Made by a program: the position numbers and the translations under genes
Shown: positions 54,879 through 64,000 of the stretch, piece after piece
Layout of the letters: every line of letters starts with the position of its first letter
Numbering within the stretch: position 1 is the stretch's first letter
Assembly: GCF_905171765.1 (NCBI RefSeq)
Contig: NC_053392.1
Location: forward strand, 340,039,010-340,103,009
Source of the DNA: Bufo bufo
Taxonomy: Eukaryota > Chordata > Amphibia > Anura > Bufonidae
Reading direction: 5' to 3'
Length of the DNA: 64,000 nucleotides
Notes under the pieces: model-generated
Told to the model about the DNA's origin: nothing
The model's database searches: none
Seen by the model: the letters and a program-made list of their open reading frames with translations, nothing else

Positions 54879-55388
54879 ACACGACTAGTAGCACACCTGT
54901 ATATTAAGAAACCAGGTCTGACCGCACATTGACAAAGACTTGTGCCTGTTCTGTGTTTTTGATCTGAACCTGATCTGAGTGCACATTGACATAATTGGTT
55001 TGCTGGACAGAGCCTAGGGCAGGTTAACATGAATCTGAGTCTGTGTGGTAACATATCGCGGAGTAACATATCGCAGGTCTCTGCAGTCTTAATACTCCTA
55101 CACAACTTTGGAGGGTCATTGAGACAAGGTAGATCCCTACGTATCTATAGAGGGACTCTCTCTTTCTGCGATGTGTCTACTTTTAGCCCAAATGTGGTAA
55201 CATAGGGCTATACACAGATGATTTTATATTTAACTGAACAATAAAATAATAGGGATTTTTTAGTGGGTTTTTTTGTGTTCAGGGAGCTAAAACCAACTGT
55301 AAAGGCTACACAGAGAAAAGGTATAATTAAAACAATTGCACCTGTTTTTTATATTTTTGACCTGATCCTAGTTTTGGCTCACAATAAG
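54879..55388. other. No gene recognised
   Basis: No coding or repeat signal. Confidence 0.35.
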
Positions 55389-55490
55389 GCCTCATGCACA
55401 TGACAGTTTTTTTTAGCGGTCCGCAAAACGGGGTTCCGTTGTTCTGTGATCCGTTTCCATTTTTGTTTCCGTGTGTCTTCCTCTATTTTT
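55389..55490. mobile_element. CCGCAAAA-type MITE fragment
   Basis: GCCTCATGCACATGACAG and GGTCCGCAAAACGG, GATCCGTTTCCATTTTTG relate it to 36003-36302. Confidence 0.55.
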
Positions 55491-55534
55491 GGAGGACCAC
55501 CAGACATAAAGGAAAGTAAAAAAAAGTCTAAGGC

Positions 55535-56275
55535 CCCTTTCACACGGGCGAGTATTCCGCGCGGATGCGATGCGTGAGTTGAACGCATTGCACCCGCACT
55601 GAATATCGACCCATTCATTTCTATGGGGCTGTTCACATGAGCGGTGATTTTCACGCATCACTTGTGCGTTGCGTGAAAATAGCAGCATGCTCTATATTCT
55701 GCGTTTTTCACGCAACGCAGGCCCCATAGAAGTGAATGGGGTTGCGTGAAAATCGCAAGCATCCGCAAGCAAGTGCGGATGCGGTGCGATTTTCACGCAC
55801 GGTTGCTAGGAGATGATCGGGATGGAGACCCGATCATTATTATTATTTTCCTTTATAACATAGTTATAAGGGAAAATAATAGCATTCTGAATACAGAATG
55901 CATAGTAAACTAGCGCTGGAGGGGTTAAAAAAAATTAAAAAATAATTTAACTCACCTTAGTCCACTTGATAGCGCAGCCGGCATCTCCTTCTGTATTCTT
56001 TCTTTAGGACCTGGGTAAAGGACCTTTGATGACGTCACTCCGGTCATCACATGGTACGTCACATGATCTTTTACCATGGTGATGGATCATGTGATGACCG
56101 GAGTGACGTCATCAAAGGTCATTTACCCAGGTCCTAAAGAAAGAATACAGAAGGAGATGCCAGCTGCGCTATCAAGTGGACTAAGGTGAGTTAAATTTTT
56201 TTTAAATTTTTTTTAACCCCTCCAGCGCTAGTTTACCTTGCATTCTGTATTCAGAATGCTATTATTTTCCCCGCG
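55535..56275. mobile_element. Foldback MITE (ACACGGG family), copy B
   Basis: Starts AAGGCCCCTTTCACACGGGC. Long arms pair around 56065 (CATCACATGG...CCATGGTGATGGATCATG). Both arms contain TGACGTCA (56030-56037 and 56104-56111). It is homologous to 25730-26480 but has a much more perfect inner palindrome from 55860 to 56270. Confidence 0.88.
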
Positions 56276-57000
56276 CGCGCCACCATTTTTAGCCCCGCCC
56301 ATTATTAAAAGCCCCTCCCACATATAATAGGCCACACCCAACAAACACTGTACAGCTGAAATTCTATAGTTGAGGCCTGTCTCTACATATCATACGGAGA
56401 GGGGAGGGTCTGTCCTGGCTGCACTGCCTGCTTATACAACAAGCTACAGCCAGGAAGCTCCTCCGCTCTCCTACCTCCCCAGATCCTGCTCAAGGCCTCT
56501 GGTTCCCCCTACCATCTGTCACCCGCCTGTGGCCTGCTGTCCCCTTTGGCCGTCCTCACCCAGCTCTGAATCCTCCTTCTGCAAATGGCAGGGGGAGGAG
56601 CCGGAGCATCTCCACTCCTACATAGCGCCCCATACCGCTTACATCCAGTGATGTCATCTTTGTTGTAGACGTTCTCTTTCTTTATCTTCTCCATTCAGAC
56701 CAGACCGCCATGATGATTTTTCAGCCATCTCCCGTCTCTGCAGAGATTAACAAACAGACATTAGTTTCCCACATTTCCATCATCTTCTGAACACCCTTTC
56801 CTGCCACTCCCAATACTATACTGCAGAAAAAGTCCCCCTGGAAATACTGCTACCACACAGATAGTGTCCCTTCAACAATTATTGGCACACAGTAACTGTG
56901 CCCAGACACTAATAGTATAAAGATAATGTCCCCCAAAAATTATTGTGCTAAGCTAATCCCACCAATAGAAATAATTCTCTGCCAAAGCACACTTAGTAGT
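56276..57000. other. Non-coding left part of a satellite-bearing repeat
   Basis: A GC-rich start (CGCGCGCGCCACC) is followed by AATAGTATAAAGATAATGTCC and other words that grade into the array at 57.0 kb. No coding motif. Confidence 0.4.
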
Positions 57001-58770
57001 AATAATGCCCCTATAGTACCCATACTAGTAATCATGTTCCTCATAGACCCCCAGTAGTAGTAAAGCTAATACCCCCTAGTAGTAATAATTCTCCCTATAA
57101 TATGACAGTACATGAAATACCCCCGCTTAGTGCCCGCAGTTGAGCTAATGTCCCCATAATGTATGCCAGTATAAAATACCCCTATATAGTGCCCCAGTAA
57201 ATGCCCTCATAGTGCTCCTCTCGCCCTTTCCCATAGTGTCCCCCATAATATGCCCCTTCTAAGTGCCACCATATGCCCCAATAGTGCTCCACTCCCCCAT
57301 AGTGCCCCCAAATAATGCCCCATAGTGCCGCTCTCCCCTATAGTGCCAGTAAAAAATGCCCCCTTAGTGCCACCAGATGCCATAATGCCCCCTATAATGT
57401 GCCAATAAGAAAAAAGGCCCCTTTAGAGCCCCCACTTCCCCATAGTGCCCCCAAATAATGCCCCCATAGTGCCCCCAAATAATGCCCTTATAGTGCCACC
57501 AGATGCCCCATAGTGCCGTTCTCCCCTATAGTGCCCCCCAATAAAAAAAAAAGCCCCTTTAGACCCCCCAGATGCCCCCATAGTGCTCCTCTCCCCCATG
57601 GTGCCCCCCCCATAATGTGCCAGTAAAAAATGCCCCCTTAGTGCCACCAGATGCCATAATGCCCCCCATAATGTGCCAATAAGAAAAAAGGCCCCTTTAG
57701 AGCCCCCACTTCCCCATAGTACCCCCAAATAATGCCCCCATAGTGCCCCCAAATAATGCCACCAGATGCCCCATAGTGCTGTTCTCCCCTATAGTGCCCC
57801 CCATAATGTGTCAATAAAAAAAAGCCCCTTTAGACCCCCCAGATGCCCCCATAGTGATCCTCTCCCCCATGGTGCCCCCGCCCCCATAATGTGCCAGTAA
57901 AAAATGCCCCCTTAGTGCCACCAGATGCCATAATGCCCCCCATAATGTGCCAATAAGAAAAAAAGTCCTCTTTAGAACCCCCACTTCCCCCATAGTGCCC
58001 CCAAATAATGCCCCTATAGTGCCACCAGATGCCCCATAGTGCCGTTTTCTCCTATAGTGCCTCCCATAATGTGTCAATAAAAAAAAAGCCCCTTTAGACC
58101 CCCCCAGATGCCCCCATAGTGCTCCTCTCCCCCATGGTGCCCCCCATAATGTGCCAGTAAAAAATGCCCCCTTAGTGCCACCAGATGCCATAATGCCCCC
58201 CATAATGTGCCAATAAGAAAAAAAGTCCCCTTTAGAACCCCCACTTCCCCCATAGTGCCCCCAAATAATGCCCCTATAGTGCCACCAGATGCCCCATAGT
58301 GCCGTTTTCTCCTATAATGCCTCCCATAATGTGTCAATAAAAAAAAGCCCCTTTAGAGCCCCCAGATGCCCCCCATTGTGCTCCTCTCCCCCATGGTGGC
58401 CCCCCCCATAATGTGCCAGTAAGAAATGCCGCCAGAGTGCCACCCCCAAAAATGTTCCTTATAGACCCCCAGTAGTAGTAAAGCTAATACCCCCTAGTAG
58501 TAATAATTCTCCCTATAATATGACAGTACATGAAATACCCCCGCTTAGTGCCCGCAGTTGAGCTAATGTCCCCATAATGTATGCCAGTATAAAATACCCC
58601 TATATAGTGCCCCAGTAAATGCCCTCATAGTGCTCCTCTCGCCCTTTCCCATAGTGTCCCCCATAATATGCCAGTAAAAAATGCCCCTTCTAAGTGCCAC
58701 CATATGCCCCAATAGTGCTCCACTCCCCCATAGTGCCCCCCATAGTGCCCCCAATAGTGCCTGCGGCCTA
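57001..58770. repeat. Higher-order CCCCATAGTGCC satellite
   Basis: Basic words CCCATAGTGCC, ATAATGTGCC and CACCAGATGCC repeat in a larger order: GTGCCAATAAGAAAAA recurs near 57399, 57673, 57947 and 58207, giving a ~270-bp higher-order unit in about four copies. A ~240-bp block starting CAGTAGTAGTAAAGCTAATA occurs both at 57049 and 58466, framing the array. Open frames on the minus strand (WGALWH, GGTMGAL) come from the repeat. Confidence 0.9.
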
Positions 58771-59033
58771 TCAGAAGAACAGGGGAGGGACACACCTCTC
58801 CCTCCCCTGCCGCAGCACAGGATGGATATGGAGATGAGCGCTTCCACAATGGAAGTGCTCATCTCCTACTGCCCGCCCGGCCCCCCCACCGCTGCCGCTA
58901 TTACATCCAGGGCCGCGCCGCCTATGGTGATCGGCGGTGCGGCCCTGAGGGATAAAAAAATAATAAAATGTCTGGTTGTTCTAGGAGGGGTCCAGACCCG
59001 CTGGACCCCCCCTGTAGGTGCGCCACTGGACAC
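58771..59033. other. GC-rich end of the satellite-bearing repeat
   Basis: GGGGGTCCAGACCCGCTGGAC and GTAGGTGCGCCACTGG look like an element's right end. A foldback GAGATGAGCGCTTCC / GGAAGTGCTCATCTC is at 58827-58866. Confidence 0.45.
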
Positions 59034-59680
59034 AACAGATTGGAAGGGAACACATTGACTTCTATGGGAGAATTTTCTAGGCATGTTTTGTGACCTGTGC
59101 AGAGGTCAGGAGGGAGCATATATGTCAAAAACGGATCAGTTTGCATTCTAATGCATTCTGAATGGAAAAGGATCCGCTCAGAATGCATCGGTTTGCATCA
59201 GTTCAGTCTCCATTCCGTCTCCATCCGTCTCCCATTGACTTTCAATGGTGTTCAAGACGGATCCGTCTTGGCTATGTTAAAGATAATACAAACGGATCCA
59301 TTCTGAACGGATGCAGATAGTTGTATTATCTGAATGGATCCGTCCATGACGGATCCGCACAAAACGCGAGTGTGAAAGTAGCCTAAGTTGTGATATCACC
59401 TATTGTGAATGATGGGTCTTATGTTCCCTATACAAAGCTGATATCTTACATTGTAATTCTGCCTGTGATAATAATGTAATGATATACCATAAATAATATG
59501 TCTTGATATTTTAAACTTAGTGGTCAGTGTAAGAACTGCAAGATTTTAGGATTTTGTTTTAAACATAGACAGTGCCATACATGAAATAAAAAAAAGTGGC
59601 AAAGATTCTAAAAAAATATGTTTAACATAAAAATGTGATTTAAACAATAGGTCTTAACACATTCCTTTTAAATATGAGTT
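59034..59680. repeat. Dispersed repeat, copy B, with MITE insertion
   Basis: Matches copy A (8280-8690) on both sides of an insert: left to GTGCAGAGGTCA, right from TATCACCTATTGTGAATG to GTGATTTAAACAATAGG. Confidence 0.75.
59117..59390. mobile_element. GGATCCG-family MITE inside the dispersed repeat
   Basis: Rich in GGATCCGT and AACGGATC words, ending GCGAGTGTGAAAGTAGCCTAA like 38637-39110. The left end is not well defined. Confidence 0.65.
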
Positions 59681-60052
59681 CATTATTCTATTACACCCTT
59701 GAGGCTTCATGCACAGACCAAACAAGGATCGTTTACGGACATCTTCATAGATGAACCATTGACCATCTTGATACAGATGTCACAACGGACATGAATGTGT
59801 GTAAAAGGCCTTATTGTACTCCAGAATATTTGGTTTCTTTTTTGTGTGACTGATGGGGCTTTCTTATTATTTACAATTGCAGGGTTATCAATTAAATTTG
59901 TAAGTTTTAGGCCTCCTGCACACAACCGTTTTTCCCCCCCGTTTACTGGCCGTTTTTTGCGTTCCGTATACGGTCCGTATTCGGAACCATTAAAAAAAAC
60001 AGAATGTACTCCGTATGCATTCCGTTTCCGTATTTCCGTTTTTCCATTCCGT
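59681..60052. other. No gene; CCGTTTTT-type MITE fragment
   Basis: 59910-60050 has GCACACAACCGTTTTT, CCGTATACGGTCCGTATTCGG and repeated CCGTTT words, a relative of the CCGCAAAA family. The rest is unidentified. Confidence 0.45.
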
Positions 60053-60550
60053 TTAACCCCTTAAGGACACAGCCTTTTTACACCTTAGGACCAGGCCATT
60101 TTTTGCAAATCTGACCAGAGTCCCTTTAAGTGCTGATAACTTTAAAACGCTTTGACTTATCCAGGCCGTTCTGAGATTGTTTTTTCGTCACATATTGTAC
60201 TTCATGACACTGGTAAAATGAAGTCAAAAAAATTATTTTTTTTGCACCAAAAAATACCTAATTTAACAAAAATTTGGAAAAATTTGCAAATTTCAAAGTT
60301 TCAGTTTCTCTACTTCTGTAATACATAGTAATACCCCCAAAAATTGTGATGACTTTACATTCCCCATATGTCTACTTCATGTTTGAATTGTTTTGGGAAT
60401 GATATTTTATTTTTTGGAGATGTTATAAGGCTTAGAAGTTTAGAAGCAAATCTTGAAATTTTTCAGAAATTTACAAAAACTCAATTTTTAGGGACCAGTT
60501 CAGGTCTCAAGTCACTTTGCGAGGCTTACATAATAGAAACCACCCAAAAA

Positions 60551-61733
60551 TGACCCCATCTAAGAAACTACACCCCTCAAGGTATTCAAAACTGATTTTG
60601 CATACGTTGTTAACCCTTTAGGTGTTGCACAAGAGTTATTGGCAAATGGGGATGAAATTTGAGAATTTCATTTTTTTGTCTAATTTTTCATTTTAACCCA
60701 TTTTTTCCACTAACAAACCAAGGGTTAACAGCCAAACAAGAATGTATCTTTATTGCCCCGACTCTGCCGTTTACAGAAACACCCAATATGTGGCCGTAAA
60801 CTACTGTACGGCCACACAGCGGGGTGTAGAGTGAAAGGTGCGCCGTTTGGTTTTTGGAAGGCTGATTTTTATGGACTGGTTTATTTACACCATGTCCCAT
60901 TTGAAGCCCCCTGATGCACCCCTAGAGGAGAAACTCCCTAAAAGTGACCCCATCTAAGAAACTACACCCCTCAAGGTATTCAAAACTGATTTTGCATACG
61001 TTGTTAACCCTTTAGGTGTTGCACAAGAGTTATTGGCAAATGGGGAGGAAATTTGAGAATTTCATTTTTTTGTCTAATTTTTCATTTTAACCCATTTTTC
61101 CACTAACAAAGCAAGGGTTAACAGCCAAACAAGACTGTATCTTTATTGCCCTGACTCTGCTGTTTACAGAAACACCCAAGATGTGGCCGTAAACTACTGT
61201 ACGGCCACACAGCGGGGCGTAGAGTGAAAGGTGCGCCGTTTGGTTTTTGGAAGGCTGATTTTGCTGGACTGTTTTTTTGGCACCATGTCCCATTTGAAGC
61301 CCCCCTGATGCACCCCTAGATTATAAACTCCATAAAAGTGACCCCATCTAAGAAACTACACCCCTCAAGGTATTCAAAACTGATTTTACAAACTTTGTTA
61401 ACCCTTTAGGTGTTGCACAAGATTTAATGGAAAATAGAGATACAATTTCAAAATTTCACTTTTTTGGCAGATTTTCCATTTTAATATTTTTTTTCCAGTT
61501 ACAAAGCAAGGGTTAACAGCCAAACAAAACTCATTATTTATGGCCCTAATTCTGTAGTTTACAGAAACACCCCATATGTGGTCGTAAACAGCTGTACGGG
61601 CACACGGCAGGGCGCAGAAGGAAAGGAATGCCATACGGTTTTTGGAAGGCAGGTTTTGCTGGACAGTTTTTTTTTACACCATGTCCCATTTGAAGCCCCC
61701 CTGATGCACCCCTAGAGTAGAAACTCCAAAAAA
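60551..61733. repeat. Three ~394-bp tandem units
   Basis: TGACCCCATCTAAGAAACTA starts units at 60551, 60944 and 61339, and a fourth, broken start is at 61734. Each unit has GGGTTAACAGCCAAACAA, TATGTGGCCGTAAAC (or GTCGTAAAC), GTACGGCCACAC and CATGTCCCATTTGAAGCCCC. A minus-strand segment of about 68 codons recurs in each with similar residues (NQPSKNQTAHLSLY, LGVSVN), but with different starts and no family match. Confidence 0.92.
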
Positions 61734-61756
61734 GTGACCCCATTTTAGAAACTACG

Positions 61757-62660
61757 GGATAGGTTGGCAGTTTTGTTGGTACTAGTTTAGGGTACATATG
61801 ATTTTTGGTTGCTCTATATTACACTTTTTTTGCGGCAAGGTAACAAGAAATAGCTTTTTTGGCACCGTTTTTTTTTGTTATTTACAACATTCATCTGACA
61901 GGTTAGATCATGTGGTAATTTTATAGAGCAGGTTGTCACGGACGCGGCGATACCTAATATGTATACAATTTTTTTTATTTATGTAAGTTTTACACAATGA
62001 TTTCATTTTTAAAACAAAAAAAATGTTTTAGTGTCTCCATAGTCTAAGAGCCATAGTTTTTTCAGTTTTTGGGCGATTATCTTAAGTAGGGTCTCATTTT
62101 TTGCGGGATGAGATGACGGTTTGATTGGCATCTATTTTGGGGTGCATATGACTTTTTGATTGCTTGCTATTACACTTTTTGTGACGTAAGATGACAAAAC
62201 ATGGCTTTTTTTACACCGTTTTTATTTTTATTTTTTTACGGTGGTCATCTGAGGGGTTAGATCATGTGATATTTTTATAGAGCCGGTCGATACGGACGCG
62301 GCGATACCTAATATGTATACTTTTTTTTATTTATGTAAGTTTTACACAATGATTTCATTTTTGAAACAAAAAAAATCATGTTTTAGTGTTTCCATAGCCT
62401 AAGAGCCATAGTTTTTTCAGTTTTTGGGCGATTATCTTGGGTAGGGTATGATTTTTGCGGGATGAGATGACGGTTTGATTGTTACAATTTTGGCGTACAT
62501 GCGACTTTTTTGATCACTTTTATTACCTTTTTTGGGAAGTAAGGTGGGCAAAATTTCAATTTCATCATAGTTTTTTATTTTTTATTTTTATGGCGTTCAC
62601 CGTTCGGGTAAAGTAACATAACCGTTTTATAGATCAGGTCGTTACGGACGAGGCGATACC
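61757..62660. repeat. Three ~352-bp tandem units
   Basis: CGGACGCGGCGATACCTAAT near 61942 and 62294 and CGGACGAGGCGATACCAAAC near 62646 mark units that also share TTTTACACAATGATTTCATT, AAGAGCCATAGTTTTTTCAG and GGGATGAGATGACGGTTTGA. Confidence 0.92.
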
Positions 62661-62759
62661 AAACATGTGTAGGGAATTTTATTTTTTTCATTTTTAATCA
62701 GTGATAAATGTGTTTTTTGATTTTTACTTTTTTTTTTTTTCGCCGGCGTCTTCTCTTCC

Positions 62760-63163
62760 GGGTGTATGCGATGACGTCATCGACACAGGCGCATTGAGGA
62801 TGGAGCGGTCGAGCAGAGCGGCCGCCTCTCAGTGCGCCTGTGCCGATTGAAGCCAGGTACGGCGCAGGCGCGAGATTTCAAATTCTAACAGCGCCAGCAG
62901 AGAAGGATTACCTTCCCTGGCCCTGTCAATCAGCATGCCGAGGGGGCGTCATTACCATCGGAGGATGCGGCTGCTACCAGCAAGTAGCTGCCCTACTTGC
63001 TGGTAGCAAGGTAATTAGCATATTTTAAAAATCGTTTTTTAGCAAAATCTACTGAACCAAAATTATTAATTTCATTATGTATCATGAGATCGCACTATAG
63101 GGATTATTATTAAAGAAAAAAACAAAAAACGGTTTAATGGGGTGACAGAAACCCTTTAAAGTA
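62760..63163. mobile_element. Right half of a T2-type foldback MITE
   Basis: Ends GGGGTGACAGAAACCCTTTAA like 37648-38248. It contains GCAGGCGCGAGATTTCAAAT, GCTACCAGCAAGTAGCTGCC and TGACGTCA (62772-62779). The left end is not seen and may have been lost at the joint with the tandem repeat. Confidence 0.65.
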
Positions 63164-63230
63164 GTTTGAAATTATAATAATAATAATAATTATCATCATC
63201 ATCATAATAATATTTACAGCAAGAATTAAC
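63164..63230. repeat. ATA/ATC microsatellite
   Basis: TAATAATAATAATAATTATC then ATCATCATCATAATAATA between 63170 and 63215. Confidence 0.9.
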
Positions 63231-64000
63231 CTTCTAATTCTTCCGTGCATGGAAATGTCAAATATGTGTACATTATGTAACAAATGACGTTGCTGTATTG
63301 CCAAAAACAAAAACCCTATATAGCTTTACATGGATCGTCCTCTCTTAGCTTTAGATCCCATCTCTGTATATGGATGATAATCATTCAAGTACAAAAATAT
63401 TGAAGTCACAAATGTAGATATGGCCAAGGAAGAACAGGCACAAATTAGTGGCCGAGGATAAATATTATTAGTTTGACATAGCAGATTCTGACTGACAGGA
63501 ACGTATTAATGCCTGAGCACATGACACCCATGCAAAACCTGTTTTCTTTCATGCAGAATGTGTAAAAATGGTGAATGTGGGTTTTTCACATTTATTCATT
63601 TTTATTTATTTATTATATATATTTTTTTACATTTACTGAATTAATTCATTATTTAATTACTATTTTACTATGGAGGCACAGGTGAGCAGGGAACATATTA
63701 TCGATGTGGTCCTTGCTATCACATAAACAGAGAATAGGAACAGTTGATAAGGGGGTGGCAGCACCCACCTTGCAATTGAATGTTAATTTCTGCATTCCAT
63801 TTAATGTGTTGATGTGTATGGACATGTTGCTGTATTTCACCATCTCTTAGAAAGGACTGTCTGGGTTGGAGAGGGTTAATCAGTTGGCAAAATGTATGTT
63901 TACAAAATATTTGTAAACAACGATGCCGGTTCTTCACAGGGTAAATACTGGAATCGGTAGCATAGAGGAGGGGCCCTCCTATTTACCACCTACTGCTTGC
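63231..64000. other. No gene recognised
   Basis: AT-rich with TTTATTTATTTATTATATAT at 63600-63620. Short frames lack support. Confidence 0.4.

Larger units (their letters stand above)
60057..62700. repeat. Unclassified repeat starting TTAACCCCTTAAGGACACAG
   Basis: After TTAA (60053-60056) the repeat starts CCCCTTAAGGACACAGCC, which resembles a piggyBac- or Kolobok-type end, but no inverted partner is found before 64 kb. Inside are two consecutive tandem arrays (394-bp and 352-bp units). Confidence 0.55.

Noticed and set aside
57423..58337. Gly/His/Trp-rich reading frames on the minus strand
   Set aside because: They are translations of the CCCCATAGTGCC satellite and have no start or family support.
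60688..61634. Three similar ~70-codon frames considered as a repeat-protein gene
   Set aside because: They fall once in each 394-bp tandem unit with stops between them and differing starts. The similarity is explained by the DNA repeat; kept only as a finding to test.

Overview
The window is vertebrate nuclear DNA built almost entirely of transposable elements, most likely from an anuran amphibian. The evidence is the mix: TTAA-flanked AGGGG-ended MITEs of the T2/Kolobok type known from Xenopus, chromodomain Ty3/gypsy retrotransposons, an Ngaro-type tyrosine-recombinase retroelement, Tc1 elements with long terminal repeats, a Helitron, a Penelope-like fragment, and L1-like LINEs with 15-21 bp target duplications. 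I found no host protein gene, tRNA or rRNA. Every long reading frame belongs to a mobile element or is a by-product of a minisatellite. Species cannot be named from this.

Layout. 0-1.6 kb: almost complete Tc1 element with a dead transposase. 1.6-3.1 kb: short satellite, a perfect 42-bp palindrome and MITE ends. 3.1-7.25 kb (minus): decayed Ngaro-like element carrying gag, RT, RNase H, tyrosine recombinase and an SGNH-hydrolase-like domain. 7.2-8.1 kb: two Tc1 remnants. 8.92-18.59 kb: a four-layer nest in which a T2-type MITE was split by a Helitron (8967-16455) and by a hAT MITE (16500-17963). The Helitron carries an older LTR-like sequence, which was split by a young 5.2-kb chromovirus (9741-14934). 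18.6-22 kb: an old Tc1 copy cut by a MITE (itself cut by a LINE) and by a solo LTR.

22-30 kb: MITEs, a solo LTR and a Penelope-like fragment. 29.8-34.95 kb: a 5'-truncated L1-like LINE interrupted by a CAGGG-ended hAT element filled with an ~20-bp minisatellite. 35-48 kb: foldback MITEs, one solo LTR, a CR1/L2-type LINE tail and tandem repeats. 48.5-53.8 kb: a second, older chromovirus whose integrase core is deleted. 54-59 kb: a short LINE, foldbacks and a ~1.7-kb higher-order repeat. 60-62.7 kb: an unclassified repeat made of three ~394-bp units followed by three ~352-bp units.

Because most insertions keep exact target-site duplications, their order can be read directly. Recurrent themes are minisatellite growth inside non-autonomous DNA transposons, LINE insertion exactly at the TTAAA ends of T2-type MITEs, and perfect TGACGTCA palindromes inside foldback MITEs. 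Element boundaries given with duplications were read from the sequence. Family names come from my knowledge of motifs and were not checked by database search.
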